Part shown: piece after piece, positions 46,857-58,338 of the stretch
How positions within the stretch are numbered: the first letter of the stretch is position 1
Layout: the number at the start of each line of letters is the position of its first letter
Translations under genes and position numbers: made by a program
Source: Sphingobacteriia bacterium
Lineage (GTDB): Bacteria; Bacteroidota; Bacteroidia; Chitinophagales; Chitinophagaceae
Length of the DNA: 64,000 nucleotides
Direction of reading: 5' to 3'
Assembly (NCBI GenBank): GCA_004294135.1
Contig: RDZY01000015.1
Location: forward strand, 1 to 64,000
The notes under the pieces: generated by a model
Told to the model about the DNA's origin: nothing
The model's database searches: none
Seen by the model: only the letters and a program-made list of their open reading frames with translations

Positions 46857-47723
46857 CTACTGAACCATTGTATTTTCTGTAAAGCCCAATTGTTCAATTT
46901 CAACACGCACAAAATCACCTGGTTTCATCCAATTTTTTTCTTGCATCCCTAAAATCACGCCAAAAGGAGTACCCGTAAGTATGAGATCCCCTGGTAAAAG
47001 TGTCATATGATTGGATAGATCTTCAATGATTTCTGCCACAGAAAAAATCATATCGGCCGTATTTGAATGTTGACGAAGCTCTCCATTCATCCAACATTTA
47101 AGATCAAGCGCTTGTGGATCAAGCAGCTCATCTGCTGTTACCACATATTTTCCCAAAGGCAGAAATTGATCCAAACTTTTGCCTAATAGCCATTGACTGC
47201 TTCTGAATTGTAAATCGCGGCATGAAAGATCATTAGAAACACAATAACCCAACACGTAACTCAGTGCATTTTCTTTGGCAACATTTTTTGCCGTTTTACC
47301 AATTACAACACCCAACTCCACTTCATAATCAAACTGCTCACCTACTTTACCCAGTGAAACATCTTGTTGGTAATTAATAAGTGTATTACTGAATTTATTA
47401 AAAACAACTGGATTGGTTGGAATTGGCATATTGCTTTCAATAGCGTGCTTTCTATAGTTAAGCCCAATACAAATAATTTTAGAGGGATTGGGGCAGCAAG
47501 CTGCAATGGTTACTGAGGTTTCATCCAAATAAAATATTGAATCAATTGAATCAGTATTGAGTAAGCTCTTTAAATACTCCAGTCCATTCAAGTCAATTGG
47601 CTTATCCCCAAATAATGGCAGGGCTTTAGCAACTTGTAAAGCATCTACATCTAAAATGCCTTTATCACATAAAATACCAAGAGCTGGTTGATGTCCGTCT
47701 TTCAAAAAGTAAAGCAGTTTCAT
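46857..47723 (-). CDS. Fumarylacetoacetate hydrolase-family protein
   Basis: The 288-residue protein has the FAH fold with metal-binding residues in YEVELGVVIGKTAKNV (glutamates) and YCVSNDLSCRDLQF (aspartate), plus ILTGTPFGVILG near the end. Family members hydrolyse or isomerise 2,4-diketo acids. In Bacteroidota many sit in L-fucose or L-rhamnose oxidation routes, cleaving diketo-deoxy sugar acids to pyruvate and lactate. The neighbouring lactate-type dehydrogenase and the sugar permease fit such a route, but the remaining dehydrogenases are absent. It is the first gene of a three-gene minus-strand unit. Confidence 0.87.
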   Translation of the reverse strand: MKLLYFLKDGHQPALGILCDKGILDVDALQVAKALPLFGDKPIDLNGLEYLKSLLNTDSIDSIFYLDETSVTIAACCPNPSKIICIGLNYRKHAIESNMPIPTNPVVFNKFSNTLINYQQDVSLGKVGEQFDYEVELGVVIGKTAKNVAKENALSYVLGYCVSNDLSCRDLQFRSSQWLLGKSLDQFLPLGKYVVTADELLDPQALDLKCWMNGELRQHSNTADMIFSVAEIIEDLSNHMTLLPGDLILTGTPFGVILGMQEKNWMKPGDFVRVEIEQLGFTENTMVQ

Positions 47724-47866
47724 AGCGTTGTTTTATCGGCTGAAATTAATTCATAATTGGCAAAAAAGCCAATACTAATTTTCAAATATTGGGCATTTGA
47801 ATTATTTATTTATTGAGAACCAATGATGTAATGCATATAGTATTAATAAAACATGTTTCAGCATAA

Positions 47867-48177
47867 ATACAACTAAGTTATCAAGATAGGCATTTTGTAG
47901 AACCGTTTACACAACACCAACTTAATATAAGAATGCACTTACAAAGATTTTTTAATAACAGTCATCAATGACTTAATTATACAAACACTTCATAAAACCG
48001 ACCTAAGTATTTTCTGACCAGAATCGTATTTATGCAGGTCTGAATATTACTCTTCAATCCAACTTATCTTTTGAATTGGGTTATCTAAATTGGTTCCAAC
48101 AAAGTACTGGACACGATTTTTTTAATCGTGATATTCTCAGATTTACTATTTACCATACTGTAAAATGGAAAAAATAA
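47867..48177 (+). pseudogene. Decayed outer-membrane protein gene (DUF2490-like)
   Basis: The 471-base gap between the FAH gene and the next coding gene holds two protein-like stretches on the plus strand in different frames. At 47867-47968 one frame reads IQLSYQDRHFVEPFTQHQLN and then a stop. At 48007-48177 another reads VFSDQNRIYAGLNITLQS, then FELGYLNWFQQSTG, and ends FTIYHTVKWKK before TAA. The second part resembles the C-terminal strands of DUF2490 beta-barrel proteins. There is no start codon and stops interrupt both frames, so this is a remnant. The rest of the gap (47724-47866) shows only a small hairpin. Confidence 0.5.
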
Positions 48178-48194
48178 CTCAGCCAGCTTCTTGC

Positions 48195-49376
48195 TTACAT
48201 AGCATGCTTGCTGCCTTTTTTTACAAATCGATAGGTATAGCCCAAACTAATAGAATAATCTGCAAAAGCAGCGTCACCCTGCACATGCACCAATTTGGCA
48301 GGATCAATAACACCTGAATTTCTTATATTTTGGGTGGCAATATCTGCCGCACTTTGAATACGATTTTTTATAAAATTGTAGGGTATAAATAGGCTGATAT
48401 TGTGCTGGCCAGTAGCATAAGAAATTCCAGATTCAATGGCAACTACATAACCAGGGCGACGATAAGCTACTTGTCCACCCAATACATCATAAGCTGGAAT
48501 ACCTTCCATTCTAAGTGCCAAAGAAGCAGTGAGTCGCTTGGCTTTTCCAATTGAAGTCATCGCACCAGCTCTTAGGAAATACTGATCGGGGCTGGCATAT
48601 AATTCATAGCCCGCTAAACCAGGCGTAGCTGAAGGAGCTGATTTATACACGCCATTGGATTGTTGTGGGCTGAATAAATAATAGGCATTTGCAAATCCAG
48701 TAATGCCCTTGTATAGTTTTGTAAATCCTTGTAACTCTACTGAAAAACCAATGCCGCCATCACCAGGCTGAATGGCCTGATCCATCACAACGTTTTTTAC
48801 AGTCCCATCGGTTTGAGGTGCTTTATCCATAGTAGAAAAATCACCAGTCTTTAACTTTACACCTAACCCAATCATAAGGTTGCCGTTGGTAGTTTTGGCC
48901 GGATCAATAGTCCAGTAGTTAATCCCTAAACGGATATCGGCTAATCCCTTAGCAAAAACACTGTAACGAAAAGTATCTACGGTTGGCGTTTTTTGAGCCA
49001 TAACTTGACTCCTTTCGTTGTGTACCCAAGGCAGTGTTGCATTTAATTGAATGCGATCTGTTAATCCATAAGAAAAATTAAAGTCAACCGCATGTGAATA
49101 AATATTAACCGCATTGCCGCGCTCAATTCCATCTTTTCCAAAACCACCTCGGGTATACTGACGTTGAGGTTGCTCTTCAGTTCCAACAAAATGGCGCCAA
49201 GAATGAAAATACCTATAATTTAATCCAACCTGAAAATCACCTTTGGCAAGGTTATAATGCTGTGTTGGATTACTGATATTGCAAACACCCCCCATTTGTC
49301 GCACAGCAACGCAACCCTGAGAAAAAGTTTTTAAGCACGCAAAAACTATAAAGAATAATATGATTATTTTTTTCAT
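48195..49376 (-). CDS. Outer-membrane beta-barrel protein, unknown substrate
   Basis: The 393-residue protein has a signal peptide (MKKIIILFFIVFACLKTFSQ) and then a short GCVAVRQMGGVC segment with two cysteines near the new N-terminus. The remainder is a series of amphipathic strands (FQVGLNYRYFHSWRHFVG, VDFNFSYGLTDRIQLNATLP, ISLGYTYRF) as in outer-membrane porin- or transporter-like proteins. The paired cysteines may form a disulfide. No neighbouring gene points to a substrate. I know it only as a generic Bacteroidota outer-membrane family. Confidence 0.65.
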   Translation of the reverse strand: MKKIIILFFIVFACLKTFSQGCVAVRQMGGVCNISNPTQHYNLAKGDFQVGLNYRYFHSWRHFVGTEEQPQRQYTRGGFGKDGIERGNAVNIYSHAVDFNFSYGLTDRIQLNATLPWVHNERSQVMAQKTPTVDTFRYSVFAKGLADIRLGINYWTIDPAKTTNGNLMIGLGVKLKTGDFSTMDKAPQTDGTVKNVVMDQAIQPGDGGIGFSVELQGFTKLYKGITGFANAYYLFSPQQSNGVYKSAPSATPGLAGYELYASPDQYFLRAGAMTSIGKAKRLTASLALRMEGIPAYDVLGGQVAYRRPGYVVAIESGISYATGQHNISLFIPYNFIKNRIQSAADIATQNIRNSGVIDPAKLVHVQGDAAFADYSISLGYTYRFVKKGSKHAM

Positions 49377-49528
49377 TGTAAATAATATCTGATTTGAATA
49401 ATAGGTAATATCGAAACTATATCTTAACCCTCCCCTAGTTTGGGGAAATATGCTAATAGATAAGCTTAAATTATATAAGAAAATATTTCACATACCAAAT
49501 TGTATATGAATTTCTCCAACAGGTTTAC

Positions 49529-50164
49529 CTATACCTGGGGTGGTTTATCTAAGCGTTGTAAGTGGGCATAGCTTAGAAAACTTGTATTTGAAGAAAAATA
49601 ATACGGGTAGCTTATTTGAAAAATCCTACCAGTAACTGATGAATAATGTACAATAAAATCAGGTGTAGAAAATTTTGTGACAGGATGGCTATTGGAGGAT
49701 TTTTTTGATGCACGATTATCTACAAAATCATTTGTCTTTTTATAAAATGCATCTTCAGCATTTTTAATGCTTGACTTTTTAAAGTTGGGCATGCAGAGCA
49801 ACTCAAGTGAATCTTTGTAAAAACGCCTTTTTACATAAGTATAATTGATCCCATCAATATCTATATCACCTTCTGTATTTTCAAAGTTTGCGGTATTGGT
49901 TCCATAAGGAATACTTACCGGAATTTTAATGGCAATTAGTTCAGATTCTTTGTAATGATTGTTCTTAATAAAAGAGACCAATTGACGGTCGGCTTCTTTT
50001 TCAAAATAAACAGATACCAACCTATATCCAAACCAATTGAATATTAGTACGCACAATAAGAGTATGGCTGCAATCTTTTTCAGAAGTGTAAAATAGTAAA
50101 AAAAAAGAAATAAAAAAAACCTAGCGTTAATATATTTTTTATCGGCTAAAAATAGCTCCTGCAT
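49529..50164 (-). CDS. Unrecognised membrane-anchored protein
   Basis: I do not assign a family to this 211-residue protein. It has two adjacent hydrophobic stretches near the N-terminus (FFLFLFFYYFTLL and KIAAILLLCVLIFNWFGYRL), then a soluble domain rich in charged residues. The true start is uncertain, because a shorter form beginning near the second helix would be a normal single-anchor protein but has no ATG. It lies between the outer-membrane protein gene and the peroxiredoxin gene on the same strand, with gaps of about 150 and 80 bases. Confidence 0.55.
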   Translation of the reverse strand: MQELFLADKKYINARFFLFLFFYYFTLLKKIAAILLLCVLIFNWFGYRLVSVYFEKEADRQLVSFIKNNHYKESELIAIKIPVSIPYGTNTANFENTEGDIDIDGINYTYVKRRFYKDSLELLCMPNFKKSSIKNAEDAFYKKTNDFVDNRASKKSSNSHPVTKFSTPDFIVHYSSVTGRIFQISYPYYFSSNTSFLSYAHLQRLDKPPQV

Positions 50165-50246
50165 AAAAATGCAAGAGCTTAATTCTTCTTAAACTTAAAA
50201 AAACTAAACCCATGAGAAAATATATGGGACTATCCCAGCTTATAGC

Positions 50247-50891
50247 TTATGCTTTTTCAAAGTTAGGTTGTGGCGTATAACGCAGGTAAGGCTTCACAAC
50301 CGTAACTCCTTTAGGAAATTTTTGAATAGCGTCTTCTGTACTTACAGCAGGAACAACAATTACGTTTTCTCCCTCTTTCCAGTCCGCAGGTGTTGCAACG
50401 CTGTATTGTGCGGTAAGCTGCAATGAATCAATTACCCTTAATACTTCATAAAAATTTCTTCCTGTAGAAGCAGGATAAGTAATCATAAGCTTCACTTTTT
50501 TATCGGGGCCAATAATAAATAAAGACCTAACTGTAAAGGTTTCGGAAGCATTCGGATGAATCATACCATATTGATTGGCAATAGATTTATCCTGATCGGC
50601 TATGATAGGAAATTCAACACTTGTATTTTGGGTTTCATTGATATCATTAATCCAACCAGCGTGACGATCTAAACCATCTACACTCAATGCCAGCACTTTT
50701 ACATTGCGTTTTTCAAATTCTGCGTGTAATGTAGCCGTTTTGCCCAGCTCGGTTGTACATACTGGCGTATAATCTGCCGGATGTGAAAACAAAACCCCCC
50801 AGCTATTTCCGAGGTACTCATAAAAATCAATATCTCCTTTACTCGTTTGGGCCTTGAAATTGGGTGCAATATCCCCTAGTCTTAAACTCAT
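50247..50891 (-). CDS. 1-Cys peroxiredoxin (Prx6 type)
   Basis: The 214-residue protein reduces peroxides through the cysteine in FSHPADYTPVCTTELG near residue 46. This is the only cysteine in the chain, so it is a true 1-Cys enzyme needing an external thiol. The long C-terminal domain (PADWKEGENVIVVPAVS) is typical of the Prx6 subgroup. The start ATG is about 33 bases from a 21-bp motif shared with the sulfur genes, so its expression may follow sulfur or thiol status. Confidence 0.92.
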   Translation of the reverse strand: MSLRLGDIAPNFKAQTSKGDIDFYEYLGNSWGVLFSHPADYTPVCTTELGKTATLHAEFEKRNVKVLALSVDGLDRHAGWINDINETQNTSVEFPIIADQDKSIANQYGMIHPNASETFTVRSLFIIGPDKKVKLMITYPASTGRNFYEVLRVIDSLQLTAQYSVATPADWKEGENVIVVPAVSTEDAIQKFPKGVTVVKPYLRYTPQPNFEKA

Positions 50892-50923
50892 AATATAAAT
50901 TTGAGAGACGAAGATAATAGTTT

Positions 50924-50944
50924 CCTACTAAATAAGTAGACTAT
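50924..50944 (+). promoter_or_regulatory. Candidate sulfur-regulon operator before the peroxiredoxin gene
   Basis: CCTACTAAATAAGTAGACTA followed by T contains the clearest dyad of the set (CTACT-n5-AGTAG). It lies 33 bases upstream of the minus-strand peroxiredoxin start and matches the cysD and metY sites at the same spacing. Confidence 0.5.
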
Positions 50945-50954
50945 TCATGGGAAT

Positions 50955-53506
<2,552 letters not shown>

Positions 53507-53508
53507 GT

Positions 53509-54546
53509 ATGAGTGATGCAGTTTTTACGCACAAAGAAATATTTAGACTAGAAAACGGCGAATGGCTGCCCCAATTGCATTTAGCTTATCATTATTTTGG
53601 TGAGCTAAATGCTGAGGGTACCAATGTGGCTTGGGTTTTTCATGCCCTCACTGCCAACAGCGACCCTACCGAATGGTGGCCAGGTGTTGTAGGGAATAGC
53701 TGCCTAATTAATCCCGCCGATTATTTTATTATATGTGTAAATATGCCTGGCAGTTGTTATGGTAGTATTGCACCTAAAGATATTAATCCCAATACACAAC
53801 AAGCTTACCTAAACCATTTTCCTCAGTTTACAACGAGGGATATGATTCACAGCTACGAACTTCTGAGAAAATATTTAGGCATACAAAAAATCGAGATTGG
53901 AATAGGTGGTTCTATGGGCGGTCAACAATTGCTTGAATGGGCTATTGAAGCACCCAATTTATTCAACCATATTGTTCCCATTGCTACCAATGCGCAACAC
54001 AGCCAATGGGGCATGGCGTATAATGAAAGCCAGCGATGGGCAATAGAGCAGGATCCAAGCTGGCTTGCAGGAACTGAAAATGATGGAAAGAATGGGTTAC
54101 AACTGGCGCGTAGTATTGCATTATTAAGTTATCGGAACTATACCATGTACAACCAAACTGCAATTGACAACCATAAAAATGCCATCAGCTATCAACGCTA
54201 CCAAGGAAAAAAATTAGCAGATCGTTTTAATGCTTATAGTTATTGGTTCTTGAGCAAAAGTATGGACTCACATAATGTAGGAAGAGAAAGGATTTCAATC
54301 GTTGCTGCACTGCAAAATATACGCGCAAAAACTTTGGTAATTGCCATTGAATCAGATGAATTATTTCCAGTACAAGAACAAGAATTTTTAGCGCAAAACA
54401 TACCCGCTGCAAGCCTCTCCATCATCACTTCTTCTTATGGCCATGATGGGTTTTTATTAGAATATAAAGCCATCAATCAGGTAGTTAGTAATTTCTTAGG
54501 CAACTCGGCTATCTGTAAACATCCAACAACCCATCAGGCAGAATAA
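53509..54546 (+). CDS. metX: Homoserine O-acetyltransferase
   Basis: This alpha/beta hydrolase-fold enzyme acetylates homoserine. The nucleophilic serine is in GIGGSMGGQQLLEWA near residue 140, with NMPGSCYGSIAPKDINP typical of the family and the catalytic histidine in SSYGHDGFLLE. It begins two bases after metY and forms a two-gene methionine unit. The last 38 bases overlap the end of the convergent rimM gene, which is unusual but both C-termini look intact. Succinyl rather than acetyl specificity is possible in principle, but the metY partner favours acetyl. Confidence 0.94.
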   Translation: MSDAVFTHKEIFRLENGEWLPQLHLAYHYFGELNAEGTNVAWVFHALTANSDPTEWWPGVVGNSCLINPADYFIICVNMPGSCYGSIAPKDINPNTQQAYLNHFPQFTTRDMIHSYELLRKYLGIQKIEIGIGGSMGGQQLLEWAIEAPNLFNHIVPIATNAQHSQWGMAYNESQRWAIEQDPSWLAGTENDGKNGLQLARSIALLSYRNYTMYNQTAIDNHKNAISYQRYQGKKLADRFNAYSYWFLSKSMDSHNVGRERISIVAALQNIRAKTLVIAIESDELFPVQEQEFLAQNIPAASLSIITSSYGHDGFLLEYKAINQVVSNFLGNSAICKHPTTHQAE

Positions 54547-55027
54547 TATATAATTTTTTTGCGGCTCTATCAATCTTATCTAATGTTTCCGAATGTAGCG
54601 GAATCAATGCTTCTTTGCCATCCAGTGATATTTTGAGCAATACTTGATGGGGTTGTTCTATTACTTCTTCTATGGGCCCCAAATTCTCATCCTCGTCGGT
54701 AATAATCTCATACCCCAGTAGAGAAATAGGCGCATCTTTTCCAGCTAATTTTCTAAAGTCCGCATCCAGCAACCACACTGGTTTGGTATGAAATCTTACG
54801 GCTGCCTCCTTGCTATTAATACCTTCTAACTTAATATATATTTCTTCTCCATCTTTGGCCTTGGAGCTTTCAATAAAGTAAGGAATAAATGAACCCTTTA
54901 CTTCTTCTACAAATATGGCTGCTACATCTTTCAATATGGTTTTTTTACCAAGTGAATGCTTCAATATCAATTCACCTTTTACACCAAAAGCTGCTACTAT
55001 TTTTCCGATGTGAATATAATCAGTCAT
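54509..55027 (-). CDS. rimM: Ribosome maturation factor RimM
   Basis: The 172-residue protein binds S19 and helps mature the 30S subunit. It has the N-terminal RimM domain (IGKIVAAFGVKGELILKH) and the PRC-barrel domain with LLGYEIITDEDENLG and ALIPLHSETLDKID. It lies 78 bases after rpsP, separated by a strong hairpin. trmD, often the next gene, is absent and the methionine gene metX runs into its 3' end from the other strand. Confidence 0.93.
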   Translation of the reverse strand: MTDYIHIGKIVAAFGVKGELILKHSLGKKTILKDVAAIFVEEVKGSFIPYFIESSKAKDGEEIYIKLEGINSKEAAVRFHTKPVWLLDADFRKLAGKDAPISLLGYEIITDEDENLGPIEEVIEQPHQVLLKISLDGKEALIPLHSETLDKIDRAAKKLYIILPDGLLDVYR

Positions 55028-55055
55028 TGTACATTTTATTAAACAGCCTCTTAAA

Positions 55056-55090
55056 TGAAAATGGGCTCGGAAAATCCGAACCCATTTTCA
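55056..55090 (-). terminator. Strong hairpin between rpsP and rimM
   Basis: GAAAATGGG at 55057-55065 pairs perfectly with CCCATTTTC at 55081-55089, and an inner TCGG pairs with CCGA around an AAAA loop. The T-rich stem end (CATTTTCATTT on the minus strand) could act as a weak terminator or as a processing site that lowers rimM expression relative to rpsP. Confidence 0.5.
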
Positions 55091-55105
55091 AGCTTATTCA
55101 AAAAA

Positions 55106-55579
55106 TTAAGCTTCTGCAGGTGCTGAATTGTCTTCAGCAGGAGCAGCTACTTCTTCTTTCACTTCTACCTTTTTAACAATAGGAACATACACTTTTTTAG
55201 CGCGTTGCTTGTTTCTATGCTCATCATTTCTACGAGTAATACTCGCTTCATGTTCGTTATGCCATTCCTGAAACTTAGTCATTGCGGCTGCATCATCAAA
55301 CAATCCCATTTTAACACCACGTAAAAGGTGTTTCAGGTACAATACTCCTTTGAATGAAAGGATTCTGCGAACAGTATCAGTAGGTTGAGCTCCTTTGTTG
55401 AGCCACTCTAGTGCTTTCTGACGATCTAATTGAATAGTTGCTGGAACGGTTAACGGGTTGTAGGTTCCGATTTTTTGGATAAACTTACCATCTCTGGGTG
55501 CACGACCATCGGCCACTACAATAAAGTAGAATGGACGCTTTTTACTTCCATGTCTTTGAAGTCTCATTTTTACTGCCAT
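55106..55579 (-). CDS. rpsP: 30S ribosomal protein S16
   Basis: The start at 55579 gives [20 protein letters not shown], the normal S16 N-terminus; the longer open frame upstream is not conserved. [21 protein letters not shown] is diagnostic. At 157 residues it is longer than the 80-90 of many bacteria because of a C-terminal extension with a charged, alanine- and glutamate-rich tail ([19 protein letters not shown]), as is common in Bacteroidota. It sits between ffh and rimM on the same strand. Confidence 0.96.
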   Translation of the reverse strand: MAVKMRLQRHGSKKRPFYFIVVADGRAPRDGKFIQKIGTYNPLTVPATIQLDRQKALEWLNKGAQPTDTVRRILSFKGVLYLKHLLRGVKMGLFDDAAAMTKFQEWHNEHEASITRRNDEHRNKQRAKKVYVPIVKKVEVKEEVAAPAEDNSAPAEA

Positions 55580-55684
55580 GATAAATAGAAATTTAAAGGC
55601 GTTATTAAATAGGGTTAATTTCCAGTATAAACTGGATTGCAAATGTAAAGAAATCTATTTGAAAAAAGTACCCATTTTTCACAC

Positions 55685-57007
55685 TTACCGCTTCATGCCA
55701 GGAAATTTACCCCCCATTGGCATATTATTCATCATTTTCATCATCTGTTTCATCTGCTCAAACTGTTTCATAAAAGCATTCACTTCTTGCAGATCCTTTC
55801 CACTGCCTTTTGCAATACGGGTTTTCCTGCTCGGGGTAAGTGAATCGGGATTGGCTCTTTCGAAGGGCGTCATAGAACTTATCATGGCTTCAATTCCTTT
55901 AAATGAGTCATCATTAATATCAACATCTTTTACTGCCTTCCCTACCCCCGGTATCATTCCCATTAAATCTTTTAGGTTACCCATTTTCTTAATCTGCTGC
56001 AACTGATCCATAAAATCTTGAAAATCAAACTGATTTTTCCGAATTTTCTTCTCCAACTTCCTTGCTTCTACCTCATCATATTGGGCTTGGGCTTTTTCTA
56101 CCAAAGTAGTAATATCGCCCATTCCTAAAATCCGTTGTGCCATTCTTTCAGGATAAAACACATCCAGCGTATCCATTTTTTCTCCACTGCTCACAAACTT
56201 AATGGGCTTGTCTACCGTGTATTTAATGGATAAGGCCGCACCACCACGAGTATCTCCATCTAATTTGGTCAACACAACTCCAGAAAAATCAAGGCGTTCA
56301 TTAAATGCTTTTGCCGTATTCACTGCATCCTGCCCCGTCATGGCATCTACAACAAATAATATCTCCGTAGGATTTACTGCCCCTTTAATATTGGCCACTT
56401 CCATCATCATTACCTCATCAACAGCCAATCGACCAGCAGTATCAATAATTACCACATTTTTATTGGTAGATTTTGCCTCTTTAATGGCATTTAATGCGAT
56501 GGAAACCGCGTCTTTATTATCGCGCTCACTATAAATACTTACCCCAATTTGTTCTGCAAGAACCGTTAACTGGTCAATCGCTGCGGGACGATAAATATCC
56601 GCCGCAACTACCAAAGGTGACTTCCCTTTTTTTGTCTTTAGGTAATGCGCCAACTTACCAGTGAAAGTGGTTTTACCACTTCCCTGCAATCCTGCCACCA
56701 ATATAACCGCTGGATTGCCATTTAACTCAAAAGCAGCCTCCTTACCTCCCATTAATTCAGTTAGCTCATCCTGTACAATTTTCACCATCAATTGGCCGGG
56801 ACTAATAGCGTTCAGCACTTTCTCCCCCACTGCTTTCTCTTTTACCTTATCGGTAAATTCCTTGGCTATCTTAAAATTCACATCCGCATCTAGCAATGCA
56901 CGGCGGATATCTTTAATGGTATTGGCTATATTGAGATCGTTGATCCTCGATTCTCCTTTTAAATTCTTAAACGCCGACTCTAATTTTTCTGATAAACTAT
57001 TGAACAT
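55685..57007 (-). CDS. ffh: Signal recognition particle protein Ffh
   Basis: Ffh binds signal peptides of nascent membrane proteins and, with its GTPase activity, delivers ribosomes to FtsY. The ATG at 57007 starts MFNSLSEKLESAFKNLKG, the usual N domain. The G domain shows VAGLQGSGKTTFTGKLA, ADIYRPAAIDQL, IDTAGR and VLTKLDGDTRGGAAL. The methionine-rich M domain ends MKMMNNMPMGGKFPGMKR. The 440-residue length is standard. It precedes rpsP by about 105 bases. Confidence 0.97.
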   Translation of the reverse strand: MFNSLSEKLESAFKNLKGESRINDLNIANTIKDIRRALLDADVNFKIAKEFTDKVKEKAVGEKVLNAISPGQLMVKIVQDELTELMGGKEAAFELNGNPAVILVAGLQGSGKTTFTGKLAHYLKTKKGKSPLVVAADIYRPAAIDQLTVLAEQIGVSIYSERDNKDAVSIALNAIKEAKSTNKNVVIIDTAGRLAVDEVMMMEVANIKGAVNPTEILFVVDAMTGQDAVNTAKAFNERLDFSGVVLTKLDGDTRGGAALSIKYTVDKPIKFVSSGEKMDTLDVFYPERMAQRILGMGDITTLVEKAQAQYDEVEARKLEKKIRKNQFDFQDFMDQLQQIKKMGNLKDLMGMIPGVGKAVKDVDINDDSFKGIEAMISSMTPFERANPDSLTPSRKTRIAKGSGKDLQEVNAFMKQFEQMKQMMKMMNNMPMGGKFPGMKR

Positions 57008-57256
57008 ACAATAAATCGCTTTTGATTGAAAGCGTTGCAAATATACTGGGTTGACCAAAGAAATACAATTGCCAACCAGGATTGATGCCCTGAATCTTCA
57101 TTCACTGGTTTGTTAAGTTTACCATCTCCAACTTTAACAAATTAAGTCCGTTGGTCAGTAAATTAAATAACCTGCTGATTTACAATATTTTAGTCCAATA
57201 TTCTGTCTACCATATATACTTCTATACAACCATTTAACGAGAATTGAAAAAAAACA

Positions 57257-57287
57257 TTTGGAGGATAGTTTTTATTTAATATTATTG
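57257..57287 (+). promoter_or_regulatory. Candidate promoter of the START-domain gene
   Basis: TTTG at 57257-57260 and TATTATTG at 57280-57287 (one mismatch to TAnnTTTG) are 19 bases apart. The -7 element ends 30 bases before the ATG at 57318. The rest of the 57008-57317 gap shows nothing I recognise. Confidence 0.5.
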
Positions 57288-57317
57288 CACGCACCATTAT
57301 AGGTAAAAGAGTAGTTA

Positions 57318-57701
57318 ATGAGTAAGAAACAATTATTTACACTTGAGTTCCCCGTTAGATGTTCTCCAGTTATTCTATACGATTTTTTAGCAACCCCAAC
57401 TGGTTTACAGGAATGGTTCGCAGATAAAGTAGATGAATGGGAGAACGTATTCAGCTTCTCATGGGACGGTGGCGTTCCTGAAAAGGCAGAAATCATGGAC
57501 AAAGATGAGAATAAGTTCATCCGTTTTCACTGGCTTCACACTGAAAAGCATGAATTTTTTGAATTTTGTATTGAGAAGACAGAGATCTCCAATCAAACCA
57601 TTCTGATTATTAAAGACTATGCTGAGAAGTCCGAAATAAAGGACCAGAGCCAGTTATGGGAATACCAAGTGAAAGAATTATTTCACCGATTGGGAGCCTA
57701 A
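57318..57701 (+). CDS. START-like (SRPBCC) domain protein
   Basis: The 127-residue protein is a single helix-grip domain of the START/AHSA1-like superfamily, beginning SKKQLFTLEFPVRCSPVIL, with YDFLATPTGLQEWFADKVDE and WDGGVPEKAEIM. Such domains bind hydrophobic ligands; the Bacteroidota-specific form here has no known ligand. Its 3' end overlaps the convergent gene by four bases. A promoter of the phylum type precedes it. Confidence 0.75.
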   Translation: MSKKQLFTLEFPVRCSPVILYDFLATPTGLQEWFADKVDEWENVFSFSWDGGVPEKAEIMDKDENKFIRFHWLHTEKHEFFEFCIEKTEISNQTILIIKDYAEKSEIKDQSQLWEYQVKELFHRLGA

Positions 57702-58315
57702 TACTCTGTCATCATTGCCAGCATTTTATTAAAATTGCGTATCATAAATAAATCTATATCTTCCCACTCTTCGAGTGGGATTTTTTTTGCCAATTTTAGA
57801 AAAGGTAATTTGGTTACACTATACCCATTCCAGTCGGCCATTCTTATATAATTGTCTTTATTAAAATGATGCTGCCAAGGATCCAGGCCTACACCTATAA
57901 ACCAGTCTCTGGTTTCATCGGCATACTTACCATAAAGTTGAAAATAATTGTCAATCGAATGTCCATATTGTGCCAACCACGCTCCTTTCAATACCAAATG
58001 AATACTGCAATGATTGCCCCACCAGAAAAAACTGCGGATGGCAAAAATATCCGACTCTGTAAATAACCGGGGATAATCTAACATCACATAGGGCAATTGT
58101 AGGTATTGTTCCCCCTTAGCAATCTTAGGCAAAGTAGAAAAAATTGCCGAATTGTGAAACGCAGGATATTTTGAAAAATCTGACTGAAAGTGGCTTCCCA
58201 CTACTCCAAAAAGCTGGTAAACCTTCTCAATAATCAGGTTCTTTGTTAAAATCCAGTCGGCATTATTTACCAATTCCAGTTCCTTTGGCGAAAGTGTTAC
58301 TTTTGCAGTGCTCAT
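57698..58315 (-). CDS. Conserved protein of unknown function
   Basis: I do not recognise a named family for this 205-residue protein. It has no signal peptide or membrane helix and is rich in aromatic residues (RSFFWWGNHCSIHLVLKGAW, then FIGVGLDPWQHHF). It looks globular and soluble. Its start is 23 bases from the divergent LptF/G gene, and its stop overlaps the START-domain gene from the other strand. Confidence 0.6.
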   Translation of the reverse strand: MSTAKVTLSPKELELVNNADWILTKNLIIEKVYQLFGVVGSHFQSDFSKYPAFHNSAIFSTLPKIAKGEQYLQLPYVMLDYPRLFTESDIFAIRSFFWWGNHCSIHLVLKGAWLAQYGHSIDNYFQLYGKYADETRDWFIGVGLDPWQHHFNKDNYIRMADWNGYSVTKLPFLKLAKKIPLEEWEDIDLFMIRNFNKMLAMMTEY

Positions 58316-58338
58316 AACGCAATATTAAGAAAGCCTAA

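Noticed and set aside
47757-47772. Hairpin TTGGC-AAAAAA-GCCAA as a terminator
   Set aside because: It lies upstream of the FAH gene start, has only five pairs and no T-run.
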